Of a stretch of 64,000 nt of DNA, positions 40,001-55,000 are shown in pieces. Position 1 is the stretch's first letter. Each line of letters starts with the position of its first letter. Made by a program: the position numbers and the translations under genes. The notes under the pieces were generated by a model, which saw nothing but the letters and a program-made list of their open reading frames with translations, did no database searches and was not told where the DNA came from. Origin of the DNA: Ceratothoa steindachneri (taxonomy: Eukaryota > Arthropoda > Malacostraca > Isopoda > Cymothoidae); the NCBI GenBank assembly GCA_963969495.1, contig OZ018329.1:150224502-150288501 (forward strand), given 5' to 3'.

Positions 40001-43000
40001 CCAATGGGATGTTCAACTTTCTGACTAACTACTGCTGGTGCCTAGAGTGTGGTCTCCCCAGCACAAGCTGATGTCCCTGATTAGCCTATTATAGTGTTTT
40101 GTACTCTTCTTTAGATTTCTAAGAATTATTAAAACTTGTATATAGCAGTTGAATTATGCTATTAAATGAATCACACTAATAAAGAAAATTAAAATTTCTA
40201 GTATTTTAATGAAAAATTTGACCTGATTAAGAATAATGGCCATCATTTTCAGAATCAACAGGAGAAACTGATCTAAGAACTGCAAAAATATTGTTGACTT
40301 TTAAAATCACGTAGACCAGTGTAATGCTATCGGTATTTTATATTTTTATTATCAATATCTTAGAAAGTCACTAGTGTAAGTAGCATTAGTAATTTTCAAT
40401 TGTATTTATATTAAAAATAATTCAGTTTGGTTAATAAGTTACCCATACCTATATAGTATTTATTTTTTGTAAGAATAAATATATTAGAATTTTGAATCTT
40501 TATGCATTTCCACAATCACATTCATCTTCAAGTTACTGATGAAACGTTACAAGATGCATTAGAGGAAACAAGAAATGGCAGGAAGCATAGACATGTTCTA
40601 AGTAGAAAACAACTAGCTGGTTCACTATTAGATCAAACTAATGCACAAGTCCATAAAGAAATGAAGATACTAATAAAAATGTTTGTTTCATAATATGGAT
40701 GGTCAACCACCTCTCACCCGCAAACAGTTTGTGTCTCGGGAGAGATCAAGACACAAAAATAATAATAATAATAGGTATTTATAATGCACCCTTCAGGGCA
40801 AGAGTGCAGGTTGTGTAGCAAGTGAAGAGAAAGTTTACAGGGAAGAGAAGGCAATTCTGAAGAGACGAGTCTTCAGGAGACGTTTAAAAGTAGCAAGGGA
40901 GGGAGAGGATCGGACTTCGGAAGGAAGAGCATTCCAGAGTCTAGGAGCACAAAGTGAGAAGGAACGGTCACCTATTGAGCAGAGGACATCATTCTCAGTT
41001 CTCAGAGAATGATGCATGGATTTATTGACATTCAAGACACTGATCTCTAGCTCTTCAATCAGATCAGCATGGACCTGGCCCCCTGCGACCGATTGTGTAG
41101 TCTAACCCAGTAGGGAGAAGGGGGGAGGGGGCTACCATTCAAACTCCCACAGAGAAGGAAATGGACAATCATGTCTCAACATGGTGGAAGTCTGCCACAT
41201 TGAAGTGAGCTGACAGTAGAATATACATTCAAATAAAAGTATGTCCCCTGTCCAAGTGTAGCTGTACTGCTATTGCCTGAAAGGAGGTATTTAAAGCCAG
41301 AAAGAGAACAGAAACATCATCTGACAGTGGAAAATACACAATCACCTATCCAGTACCAAACCTGTGGTGGTGGTACTGCAAACCGTTATACCTGGGAGGG
41401 TGGGCAGTAGGCCTGGTTGTTAATAAAATATTAGTAAACTTCAGAGTTAGTTTACAAATGCATTTCTTATAAAGTTTTACAAGGAAATAATTATTACAAA
41501 TGAGCTGAGCTCCATATTTATTTTTCAATTTAAAATTCCAGCAAGGAAAATATCTTCACAGGAAAATATTATTTTACTAAACAATATATAATATAAATAT
41601 TATACATACTCTCTCAAGCATCAAAAGTCATTTCATAAAATTGTAATTGTCAAATCTTAATTTCAGATAAAATGGGTGGTATAACTCGTCAGGAGCTGGA
41701 TGGACCCCCTAGAAGAACTCTTTGAAGCTATTTACCTACATTATGTGATATTGTCAGTTTATTCCCCAACAAGAGCTAGATACTCCATTGATAGTTAACT
41801 GATATTAGTAATCTATAATAGAGTCTACTTAACATTTGGGATATAAGTAAATCCTAGACTTCTCCTTCTTCCCAAGAAAATACTAAATGTTAAATTGTCT
41901 CCAGAATTGATTATGTGAAGAAAAAATGCCAAAAATGCATTTGAGAAAGATTTAGATAAGCTGTATGATATTTGTGTGTTCTTGCAAACTAGAAGAGGTT
42001 CATAGTGCCCTCAAGGAATCAACGTAAATATCTTAGTTTTGTTTACTTATGAAAAAAGCATTCTGTTATAAGCAAGATATTAATTAATGTCACCTTATAT
42101 GTTTTTGTGTCATAGAATGAATGTATTGTTTTAACAAATGGAAGAAATAATTCAATGTAATTATATAAAGTTTCTTCTGGAATGTATATAAAATTTTAAA
42201 ATTATATTTGAATGTACAAAACTTTGTAGTATCTTCAACCATGTGAAAACATATGTAATGATTCACATATTAGCCAATTTATCATTATTATATTTTAAAT
42301 TTCAAAGAGAAAATGCACATAAGAGCAACAAGTTAATTTCATTTGGTACATCTTTTACCCTTCCGATTGGCACTATGGTATTAAATCGCTACAGTTTAAT
42401 GTTGAAGGCCAACCATGGGTTGCACTGAATTGTAAATCATCCCATCCAATAAATAACCACACCCAAAGTGGATTGATTTTGCTTGCGTGAGAAGATCTGC
42501 TCCAAGTAAGCCTAGTTAGCTTAGGAGAGAAAGGAGAAAAGGTAAAATAAGTAAGACAATAGTAGATAAATAAATTGAAAATTACAAGGGTTAATTGAGT
42601 AAACTTTGTTATCTCGCTGAACTGCATTCCAAAATTGTAAAAATTGCCTGAGTAAATGAACTGAAAATGGTCATTAAATATTATTTGCAAATGATGATAT
42701 AGGATATACATATTTTTTTTGTTGATCATATATGATAAATAACAGGAGTATTATAATTATACAAAACAATGAGGTTAAGTGCATTTGTATAAGTAGTTGC
42801 ATTTACTCACCTATGACATGCAAAGTGTATCAAGGTGGTGACTCCACCACAGGAGGAATGATAGATAACTAATCCCTTAAATCATCCTTTAAAAGGAACA
42901 GGGAATAAATATAGAAATTTTTGCTTGGCAGACCCTTTTTAGGGAAATTATTGTTGATGGTTTGTTCGAGTCTTTAGGGTGAAAGGCATAAATCTCTGGC

Positions 43001-46000
43001 ATCAAACCACAATGGAAGGAGATGCTCAGCTGTGATTTAGTGTCCAGCTGGCTGAGAGTCAAATCACTAGCTGATAGAAGCAATATAAATCAATGGGGAG
43101 AAATGAAACTTACATTTGCAAGTGGCCCTTCATCTATATTACATGCCATCCAGGCATTCCAGTTGGACTGCGGAGGAGACCATGAAATCACAGCTCCCTT
43201 AGCTTGCGGTGGTGCAGCCTCAAATTCCTCAAGTTTTACATCAGTAATGAGATTCACTGGCCCCTCACTTTCAGCCTTCTAGAATATGAAAAAATTACTC
43301 CAGATATTTCAGCTTTCACATATGAATTGAGATGAATAAGATTAAATCAACAATATGAGAATTCATAATGGAATAATAGTTCCTAGTTACTTCTCACTAA
43401 GGCAGTTTTCTCATACGCATGTCCAAAATATGCATTCATACACAAGCAGATCATAGAATTTAGCCTCAGGAATATAATGTTCATTTGTACTCACAAAGCA
43501 TCTTATAATGTAAAATTCAAAGTTCCTGTAAATTAACTTTATTACAAATAGTGAGGAAGGTGGGAATCAACAATAAGAACCGTCACCAACCAAAAGCCAT
43601 CCAGACACATATATAGCTAATAAACACAATATGACTTCCCACACCCATATATTCTCATAAATTTTCTGCTACAATCTCATTTACATCTTTCCGCACACTT
43701 TCTCTTACACATTTATTCCTCACTCAATCTACCCTTCTCAGACGAGCTATAGCTGAGAAAAGTGGAAACTGATTTCAAGTTGAACAAAGTTTATGCCACA
43801 ATGTGGGGTTGGTTCATGAAAGAACTAAATGGCAATCACCATTAGCTCCTATGTGCCTTCCTGGTTGAAGGCTATAATTATGGTTCAAGTGTTATGTACT
43901 CAACAAAGCCAGACTAGGGCAAAATTCAAGAACCTGGAGCAGAGCCACAATAATTTTCAAGTGAAATATTTAGAAAATGATTGTCAGGATGTCGCAATAT
44001 CCAGAGGCAAAGAGGTTTCAATGATTCATTAATGAGTGAATATACATATGAGATTTTACATACAAGGGGCGGTCAATAAGTTTTGCAATCCGGATATAAG
44101 GAAATGAGATATGAGGAAAAGTGTTTTATTATTTTTCAATATAACTACCCTCGACTTCAATGCACTTGCGCCACTTGTCCCAGAGGCTTCAAATTCCCGA
44201 CAACCAGAAATCTCGCGACTGCTGTTCAATCCACTCCTGGATGGTGAGCTGGACATCTTTATCGTCCCCAAACCGGCATCCACGCAGTGCAGCCTTAAGC
44301 TGGCAGAATAAAAAGTAGTTGCTAGGGGCCAGGACACCACGTGTCAACTTGCCGCGCCACTTCTGACGGATGCACTTCTTCAACCCAGCCAGTTCCTCAG
44401 CGTAATATTGGCCTGTGATGGTCCTTCCACAAGGCGCATAGTCCACCATCAACACTCCCTCAGAATCCCAGATGATGGTAGCCATGATCTTCCTGGCTGA
44501 GTGTTGGGTCCGGAACTTGATGGAGGTCGGAGAGCCCCTGTGCTTCCAGGCCATGCTTTTGAGCTTGGTCTCGGGATCCCAGTGATGGACCCACGTTTCA
44601 TCACCTGTCACTATGCGTGACTCGAATCCCGCCGAGTCTTGGTTGTACAGGAGCAGCAGCTCCTCAGAACTTTGACGATGTTGAAGGCCATCATGGGGCA
44701 TGAGGTTTCTAGGGACCCAACGGGCAGAGACCTTGGTCATGGCCAAATTGTAGTAGATGATGATGATAATACTACTTCCATGTGATATTCCAAGTTCTCG
44801 CTCAATTTCTTGGACCTTCACCCGTCGATTTTCGAGGATCATCCTCTCCACCTGGGCCACATCTGATGGGCATCATCTTCAAGGGACTCACGACCATGGC
44901 GGAACTCCCTATTCCAGCGAGCAATGGTTGCATAGGAAGGAGCGGTGTCGGTGTACACTGAAACCATGCGTTCATGGATCTCTTTTGCATTCTTGCCTTC
45001 CTTGGTCAAAAATTTGATCACTGGGCGGTGCTCAACCTTCTCCATTGTTGAAAAATTTGTGACTGACGATCTGCGATCAGCTACTGCTTCTTAAATAGAC
45101 GAGGCAGGAGCGTGCGGCTGCAGGTCCTGACTTGTCATAACTTGTCCTAACACCCCCCACAAACAGCCACCCCCCTTCCTCTGTTTTGCCCTACCGATTC
45201 GCAAAACTTATTGACTGCCCCTCGTATATGTAAAATAAATAGATAATAGTGGGAAAAAAACATGAAATTAAGTGGAGAAGGGAAAGTTATCAGTTGAGGT
45301 ATGTAGTAAAAGTTACGGGAAAATGTGGAAATCAGATATTTACATAATTTACAGTATACTAAAACATAATACATTTTAAGATCAATCATCTATAATAATT
45401 AAATATAAATATAATGCAGGGATACTTATTATTCTACTATTGCATATTTAAGAAGTTCTATTAATTAATTAAAAATAAATTAAAATTTTATCATTTTATT
45501 TATATATAAATTCATTTTATAGTTATTTGTATTTAGGCACTTTATTATTCTATTATTCATAATCAAATTATTAAATATTTAAGCAGAGTCAATTTTGTTA
45601 CATTAATTACTTATATTTCTATTATTTGCTTTATACTTATTCACCTGTTACTTTATTTTGTATTTTGACACTTTAATCACTAATGTCACTATTTATAATT
45701 ATTTATGTATTTATTTACTTCCAATACTTATTCACCTTTATTACTTTATTTTGCATATAGTCACTTTAATCACATATTTCTATTTATAATTATTTGACTA
45801 TTTATGTATTTATTCACTTTCTTTTGAGTATAGTCATTTTTACTAATTTATTATTGCACTTTTTGCCTTCACTTTGGAATTTCCATGTTTTTTTTTACCA
45901 CATTTAATTAACTTATACGTTTGCATATTAACTATGTAGATGACTGCTTCCTCTATTGGTCCTTCAATTTCTGTTGCGCTCTACGGTCCCTCGAAAGTCC

Positions 46001-49000
46001 ACCTGTACTTGCCCTACTGAATACCTTGGAGTAACTGCTCTGAATCTTCTTTCTGGGGCTTGCACAGAGATGAACAAAGACCTTAAGGGCAACATTCTCC
46101 CCATCAAAGAGGTAGCCTTTCTCCAGTACCTCTTTCTTCAGAGACCAGCACGACTTCTTCTCCTTTTTTAATATGTATTCTTCCTCATCCATTTGCTGGG
46201 ATTCCTTCTCCTTGATTACTGTTTTTGTTTCATTTCTGTTTTCTTTGGGCTTTGGTTAGAGCCCTCACTTTTGGAATCTTCTTACTTCTCTGTCTTGTCT
46301 TCTATAAATTTGATGTTCAAAATTTCTTCAGAAGAGGGGTTGGGGGAGAACCACAACTTTTTCTTTATGCCGTTCATCTGCAGAAGGCAATTAATTTCCT
46401 CTGCAAATGTACCCGGTTTTGCCAAATTTGTCAAGTGGGCAAAGATAACCATTGCCATTATTTCCTTGCTTTCATTTGGCAATAGCAATTTCGGAGTACT
46501 GGCCGGTTCTGTAGGGTTTGTTTGAGTTGAATTAGCTAGCGCTGCTTCCATGTAAGTCCTTTTCCATTTCCGCTCTTTCTCTTTTTAGCCGAATTGCCTC
46601 ATTACGCATGGGGCACCTCATGGCCAGGGCCTTGTGGTCTCCCCCACAGAAGATGCACTTTGGTTTTTTAAGTTTTGCAGTCCTCCCACCTGTGACCAGT
46701 TTTGGCTCAATTAGAACAAGCTTCTTCAGCCACCTGGTACGCCCTCATTGGATGGTTTTCCACCGTGAAGCATTTGAAGCCGCATTCAAGTAAAATGGAC
46801 TCTTCTGCCTCAATCTGCTCCGGAGCAACCCTTAGATAGAACCCCAGGAGGCCTACATTTCTTGCTCTCTGGGCCATTTTAATATTTATGAAGATAATTT
46901 TGATGATGGTCTGGGCTTTTCCACACTTCCCAACTTTGCTGATGTCAGCCCACTTCTGTTGTTTGATGAGCTTGGCCTTGATTTCTTCATATGAATTTTC
47001 AGCGAAGAATGGGTTGAGTCTCCTGAGAATGATAGTTCTTCTGGCCATTTCAGTGGAACAGAGGCCTCAAGCCCGATCTTATGTAAGACTTTTTTGGCCT
47101 CTTCAGACACTAGCCATCCCACATCCCTCACTCATGGACAAGGTTGCACAACCGGATGAAATTTGCATAAAGTTTAGAATGACAAATGCCAGTAAGCATG
47201 AGGCATCAGTTCTCATGGGAAGGAGGGGAGTATTATTATAGTTTTCATGCCAACTAGCAATAAAAGAAACCTTTGTGACTCAACCAACCACATACATAGA
47301 GCAAAAAAGCTTGCAGTTATGCTTACCTAAATCTTTTCTGATTAACCAAAATTGGACTTACCACAAACACAGGCTGGATATTTAAGCTATTTAGAATAGA
47401 ATCAATTTCACTTTCTAGTTCATGTGATATTTCAACAGCATATGGTTGAATCATTTCTGTCTCTTTCTTTTTCAATGTGCCTGAGAAAGCCTCAATAACA
47501 TTCAGATGATAGAGCTGACGCACCAATGAGAGGGCACAGCTTTTGCTTGCAGCTTGCTTATTAGAGCCTGTTTCTCGTCCAATCAAATCTGGAAGGAAAG
47601 ACTGAATAAGCCTTGTGGCAATGATAATCAAATGGTGTCAATTCATTAATGTAACTATTGAGGTTACCGAGTACTAGCAAGAATAATGACATTCTATGAC
47701 ACCAATTCATGGTGTCCAATGAATTCTAAGTTATTTTGAGGGGTCATCGCATACGTCAAAATAATTTAATTATAAGAAAAGTTCATTTTGCATTCTTTTA
47801 ACTGGAATAATTTTTGTATGCCAAAGCAAATTATTTTAAAGTGTATTGTATGCTTGATCAATATGAGGAAATACTAAAAAAGGCTGGTAGATAGCGAGAC
47901 AATGGAAGAATCCAGGAATTACAGAGGCAAACTTTAGATTTAGATAGTTTACTCCCCAATTATTGAAATGATAAATAAGAAACCAATGGGCTCATGTCTT
48001 TTCAATGAAGGACAGACAGGTGAAGGGAATAAATAGAAAAGTGAAAAAGTTTAAGGATGAAAATGACTAATATTTATCACTAAAAAAAACCCCAAAACAA
48101 TACTTAACAAGTGAATTTAAAACAGAAGCAATTTAATATAAAAGGGTTGATGGGAAAAATACAAGAAATATACACAGGTGCCACAGTGCAGCCACACTCC
48201 CAGAGGAAGATAGAATTAACAATTTTAAAATTAACTAACATCACCCACCGCAATGGAAATTGATCGGGTTTCACTAGGAATACACAGCCCTGTACAGCCT
48301 CATGGTTTGAAAGACAGCGATACCAGCTATCAGTTGCCTCTCAACTGTTGTCCAGCCACTAGTTTTTTGCTCGGTTGGGCTATTTCCATTGTGTTCATGT
48401 TGGTGACTATTATTTTTGTGTGTGTGATTTTAGAGATACCTAACCACCTCTGAAGCGGAGAAGGCATGGATACTTGCTTTGAGGGAGGAGAATTTGTCTA
48501 CAAAAGAGAGATGTCACCGGAGAGGAAAAGAAGAAGTGAGCATCAGGAGGGTGTCTGCCGTGGCTCATGGGTTTACCACCCATTTTTTTTCCTAAGCGGA
48601 AACTTGGGATTAGGGGACAAAAGAAGGCTGATCTGCAGCTACGGAAGGAGGTGTTGGAGAATCCCTTCATTACAGCCGCCAAACTGAAAAATGAATCATC
48701 CCAAGCTGCTGGAAAATGTGTTGATTCGGAATTTGATGGGTGGGTGATGTATTTCTGTTGCAGTGACTGTACTATGGGGGATACTGCCTTTTCCCCAAAC
48801 TCCATGACATAACAACCTGGTGTACAAACACTAACTCCAAGTACCAGGGATAGATGGTAGCACACCATGTCATCCTGATACTGTGCAAAGAGCTCCTCCA
48901 GAACAAAACAAACTCATCCCAAAAGTTACGCAGTCTCTGAGGTACCAAACAAACCTCACAGAAAGGTTTAGGAGAATAACCCACTACACAAACATATCTT

Positions 49001-52000
49001 GTGGGTATGTCAGAATCGAGGGCAATAGACAGGGATAGTTTGCTGGAGATAGTATGTAACTCAGATTCCTAAGTGCCACCTATCTTTATTTGCCATGTAG
49101 TCAATCTAAGGAATAAGACAATGTTGGACTGGTAGCTCAGTCTGCAAAGATAGCATGGTCTCATAGGCACACTCATACCAAACAACCCCTATATTTGCTG
49201 GACCTCAACAGAAGATAATCCTACTCTCATAGAATGGAGGGTCTCCATTAAACCGTATCAACATGAAGTATAATAAAATTTTTCCAAATTGAAAAATACT
49301 ATGGGGAAAGGCCACCTGTGAAGGAAATCCTCACTAATAGCACTCTCCATAAAGAACAGAAGTTAGAATGTGCACAAAAAGGAAGACCACCTCTGTCCAG
49401 GAAATAAGTCAACCTAACAGTTAACAATTTTTTTTCATCAAGAGAGAAAATAGGCATAAATGGGCCATGGTAGAGTGATCTATTCCTGGCTTGTGAAAAG
49501 CAAGCAGAGGAGCTATTCACCAGGAATATGGAGAATGCCTTTGATTGGTTACCAGGTGATAGAACTATTTAAATTTAAAAACCCAAACAAACTGCTAAGA
49601 TAACATCCAACCAAATCTTGTCGAACAAAGCTAAAATAAAAGGTCAAGCCTTGGAAAAACCAATAGTAAACTTAATCCTAAATACTAGGAATTGCAGGGG
49701 GCATCACAAGCCTTTGGGAACAAGTTCATATAAAGAGGACAGACAGACTTGAATCTCCTTGGGCAGTTCATAAGATTGGCACAATAGGTTAATTCAATAA
49801 TAACTGAGAATATAATCGTAACTAGTTAACCAATGAAGGCATTTCCATATAGTGGAAAAGGAATGAGAGATAGACAGATGAAGGAAAGTAGAAATGTGTA
49901 TAAAAAAGAAAAAAAAGGAAAACAAAAATAATGAACAACAAGGAAGCATCAGAAAAACACAATATAACAATCTTCTAGTGGCTGCATTCTTGGAAAGTAT
50001 ATTTGATGTTATCAGTTGTTCCACTTGCAATAACCTTGTTGAGCCTTAATAGGTCTCCGATATTGCTCAATAGCAGGACCTACTCAACTAACAGATATCA
50101 AAGGCAATATTTGGTCTGGTGTGTGTAGCTATCCAATTGAGTTGTCCTATTATTGCATGGTACTCTGTTCTCTCTGATTCTGATAACATGCTGGTCTTGA
50201 CTGCAGTGTGACAGCAGCTCACTGTGATGGGTTTTAGCGACAAAGCATACTGAAACTGATCAACAGTTATATTACCATCATCATGAGAGACAACCTTCAG
50301 ACTGATGTATATGAAGGATTTTGATGCTAAACTGCCAACCAAGAATATTTCATTCAACTTGTCTATTATATGTTTTTGCAAGTTATTTGTACCCACCCAA
50401 AGAAAAGCATCAACAAACACATTAAATGATAAACTTTGTCATTCTTATACCAGGAAAACACAATCTAAGGTGGACATAGTAACTTCCAGAGTCAGCAGTT
50501 CATCCTTAACATGCAGATACCAATGTCGAGCATCATCACAAAGTAAATTAAACAGTCTTATTTAGTTTCCAAATCCTACCATTAGCATATTCTGGTGGGT
50601 GCCATAAGTATAACACAAAATGAATTTCATTGCCCTGAAGATATGCAACCTTCACATCTATGGTATGGCAATCCCACTTGTTGGAGGAGGTAAACAAAAG
50701 TGCCAAAGACACTGCCTGTTTCAAGCAAGTTGGAGAATCTTTCTGAAGTTCGGATGTGTTCTCTTCAAATCAACAAGCTACTAATTGCGCTTTAATAACT
50801 GACTTGCCATTTTCTCTTATGATCCAATGGACAGTCAGAGCACCTCATCATAAATATTGTTCTGCTGCTAATTCTCTAGCACTTCTGCATCATCACTCAG
50901 TGAGATCACTTTATAAGTTTGTTTATCTATCCAACTAATACTACAAGTCTCTCTGTGAATTGTAGCAGTGTTTGTATTTTCCAGTAGCCTTACAAGCTCT
51001 GAAAATTTACCCGATATTAGTTCGCCACTTTCTTAATATATTCCTTTTATCCTCTTACTAACAATTACCTTAGGGTGCTAACACTAATATCCTGCACTTT
51101 ATCCTCTACATTCTCTTCAATTAGAATCTCATCCACTTCAGAAGTAACATGCAAGTGCCCGCACATAAACACCAACATACCTGACGAAGTTGTTTGCCAT
51201 CTTTCCCAATCCAATCCCAGGTCTGTGCCATCGGTGACTATAGTTTCTTTTATAAAAAAAAACCTTCTCCATTTTGAATATCATTCACATTAGTTGACTG
51301 AACATTGTGGCGCAAAGAACTCCAGCTAAAAACTCACTACACTCAATTTAACAAATTCTTATCTAGTCAAATAAAGCATTCAAATTATCTCTCACTATTT
51401 TAATAATGAGACAGATTCAAATGCTGGAAGGTCACTAATGAATACACTAGGGAAGACTGGGTTGTAGCCAACATAAGTTGGTTAGGAGAAAATCCAGAGC
51501 TATTGGTCAGGTTGACCATTAAGGCACAATGACAATCATTTGTAATTCTTAAGACATTATATCTGATCACCGCATTTTGATGCTCTCACACACAATTACT
51601 CCATGGGCTCTCTGCTGCTGTTGACATGACCTCAAACACTCCGGACTATAAGACATTCAAACACTCACCAATATAGCAAATTATAGCTACTCGCACAATG
51701 CAATACCCTACATCTGGAAGCATGGTAAAATCATCACAATCCCTACTACACTCAACACACTGTAGTAGTTAGGTTGTCCGCCTCCCCTCCCCTATGTCTA
51801 ATCCCTTTCTTCTTTTTCAGAATGTGTATGGATTGCGTGATACATCATCATTGCTTTGTGTGTGGGGAGGGGGGGGCCCGATAGACCTTTATCGTGCTCC
51901 CTCATTCATCTCAATTTTCTTTTTAGGCCGATTCTTTCAGCTAAACAATTTAAATTCTTTGTTCATTAAAAGTTCATTGTCCATTACATAATTGTGACTG

Positions 52001-55000
52001 AGGAAGGAAGAGCCACCTGGATGGAAAATAGTGGGAGAGTAGGTGTAGTTGAATGTGTTAGGTGTAAAGATGTTTGAGTGTGGCAGTGAATCAGTGACTA
52101 AATGTGCCTTCTCGTTTCCAATTCTGTGGTACTGATAAGTCGATCGACATCTGGCTTTTTGGAGACGACTGAAGACAGTTCTGACAATGCACATGCCTAC
52201 CTTAAAGGGGGGCCTTCTTAGAGTGTTGTCCTTGGAGCTAGCACCTGACCCACTCCAATACAGCAGTTGGGACTAAAGAGTGTCCCAGGTCCCTGAAGTC
52301 CAAGGCTTTGTCGAGTCCCGGACCCATCAGAATCATGCAGAAAGTGGGCACACTTCCCGTTTTCCACAACTTGCGGGCTCTTGACATTTAGTTAAGGGTG
52401 CACCCATTTCTTTACTGTGCATGGTTATATATAGTTATTCTTGTGGCCAAGATCCATTTGTAAGGCCTTTTGTGTTCTAATATATATGTGTGGTTGTTGG
52501 CCAAGGTAATACTGTGAGGCAAAATATATATATACATATTAAGTTATTTTGGGTGTAGGTTGAGGGTTGTACATATTATATTTTGTAATTGTGAAGGGTT
52601 TGCTATGTGTTTGGTCATTTCTGCCTTATTTATCGGATTTTAAATAAAATCAATAGTTAAAAAATACTCTCTCCTCAATATCCTCTCTTTGAACCACCGA
52701 GCGGGCCTTGTCTGAGCAGCGGGAAGAATTGGTGAGGGAATCGCAATTCCACTGCCACATATTTTTGGCGCCTGAATAGGGACTGCCCGATGGTTTGAGG
52801 AAGGAGAGGAGTGAGAGCCTGTGTTTTTCCCCCTGATGGAAGAGGAACAGTTGGAAGCGAGAAAATTAAATGAGTTATTGCAGCAGAAAAACAGAGAAAA
52901 TGTACAGTTGAGAGAAGAGGAAAATGAGAGAGAGATGGAAGGAGGATTAAAGACAGTGAGGTAGAAATGGAGGAAAGATTGAGGCGAATGTTGAATGACA
53001 AAATCCGGTGCAATTGGTGGTGGTGTGGCCTCGACTCCCCTTGGAATGGAAATGATGGACAAAAAGGGATTGACAGACTTAAACAAACCCTTGCAAGTGA
53101 CTAAGCACCGAAAAAAGAAAACCCCAAAGACTAGACGCCCAGACTGACAGGAAAGGACTAGACTGGCTAGTATTGACTCCTTGTATTTCTGCTTGAATGA
53201 AGGCATGAGTGAAAGTGGGAAAGAAGTGAGTGAAAGTGATGCTGAGGCTCAGCGGAATATATTGATCAGAGAAGTGCCAAAGGTAAGTAAGTTTCAAGTG
53301 GAAGGAACAAAAGATGTGTGTTTTTGAGAGACTAGTAGGTTTTGGGTGAAAAAGTTGTGAGAGTTTCTGGATAGGTGCATGAAAGATTTTTACCAGACAA
53401 TTATGAGTGTGGGTGAGCCTAAGTGGGACGTTATGAAAGAGAGAATGATAGAGCAATGGAAGAGGATGAAGACGATTGTGAAATATAAGAAGACAAATGG
53501 GTTTGAGGAAGCGAGAATGAGAAGGTGAATTCATATGCACATTGCTTTGAGTCCTTGGCGCGAATGAGATTTGGAAACGATGGAATAAATGGGAATAAGG
53601 AGCTGATGAAGAAGTTTTTGAATATGGTTCTGAATGAATTGGGTGAGTATGTGGATGTATAAGCGGAAAGAGAAGATGAGATGGGCTGGTGAGAGATTGC
53701 TATGGAAGGATTAACTGGAGATGTTAGAGGATTATGGAAGGGAAGAGGCCATGTTTCATAATGAGTGCAACTCAGGTATGATTAAGTTGCCCTAGTTACA
53801 GTTGTATCGGGATGCACTGACAGAGAAGCAGATTGAGGTGATGACAAGATTTGTGGAGAATTATTACAAACAGAATGAACAGCAGAGTGTGTATGTTGGC
53901 TGCGAACCGAGAGGGAATAAAAGTAGGAGTGAGAGTCAGAATGGTTGGGGTAGAGTTCACAATGGTTGGGGTAGTGGTCGCGTGAATGGTAGGAATGGCT
54001 TTAGATCTAAAGTGAATGAGCCTAGGTGTCTGAGGTGCAAAAAAATTGGGCACATAAGGGCTGAATGTCGCTGATCACAAGGAAGTGGGCAAATGTTATG
54101 GATGTGGAAGAATGGGCCACTTGGCACAAGATTGCAGGGAAGGTGGTCGAGTGAATATGTGTGGACCTGGAGTGTGTGGTAATTGTGGGCAGATAGGGCA
54201 TTATGCCAGGATGTGTGCCAGTCCAAGAACTACCTGTGGTAAATGTGGAATGGTAGGTCATGCGACAAGGTTGTGTAGGACTGGTGATAGATGCATGAAC
54301 GAAAGAATGGATGGGAATGATGCGAGTAATCAAGATGATACCACTCAGGGAAACGGAAACTAAGGAATGAGAGGGTTCTTTCTGGAGAATTTTCGAGAGT
54401 GCAAGTGATGAATGTGAGAGAAGGATTGTCAAATCGTGGAGTGAATTGGGGTCAGAGAGAATAGGTGTATGTGTGTTAAAGTTAAGTGTGGAGAATGTGG
54501 TGAATGTGGTGTACTATGAAGCATTTGTAGTAATGAAAGTAAGTGAAGTTGAGGATCGTGGATGTCATTTGACTGGATTAGGTGAGCAGGATGTGCCGAT
54601 TGTTGCGACATTTAGAGAGTATTTCAATTGCAGGTGTCCAAATGAATGAGGATGAAATTTGTGTTGTAGAAGGTGCAAACAAGAAGTATGACATGCTATT
54701 AGGTTATAAGTTTTTGAGATTGAATGGTATTGTGATTCACCTTGATGTTGAGATGATTGAATGTAAGAAGAATGGAAGTATGAAGTGTCAATGGTATGTG
54801 GATCCAGAAGGAAGTGTGAGAGTAAACATCATGAAAGGTCTGGAGGTATATGCAATTGAGTGTCTGTCAAGCAGAATGAAACATTGAGTGTAGGATTGGA
54901 TGGAATTCTGATGTAGAGCTAAGTGAGAATGATGGGAATATTTATGTCTTGAATGGTAGTGCCGCGAACTATCGATTGAGGTGAGTTGTGAATGTGTCTG

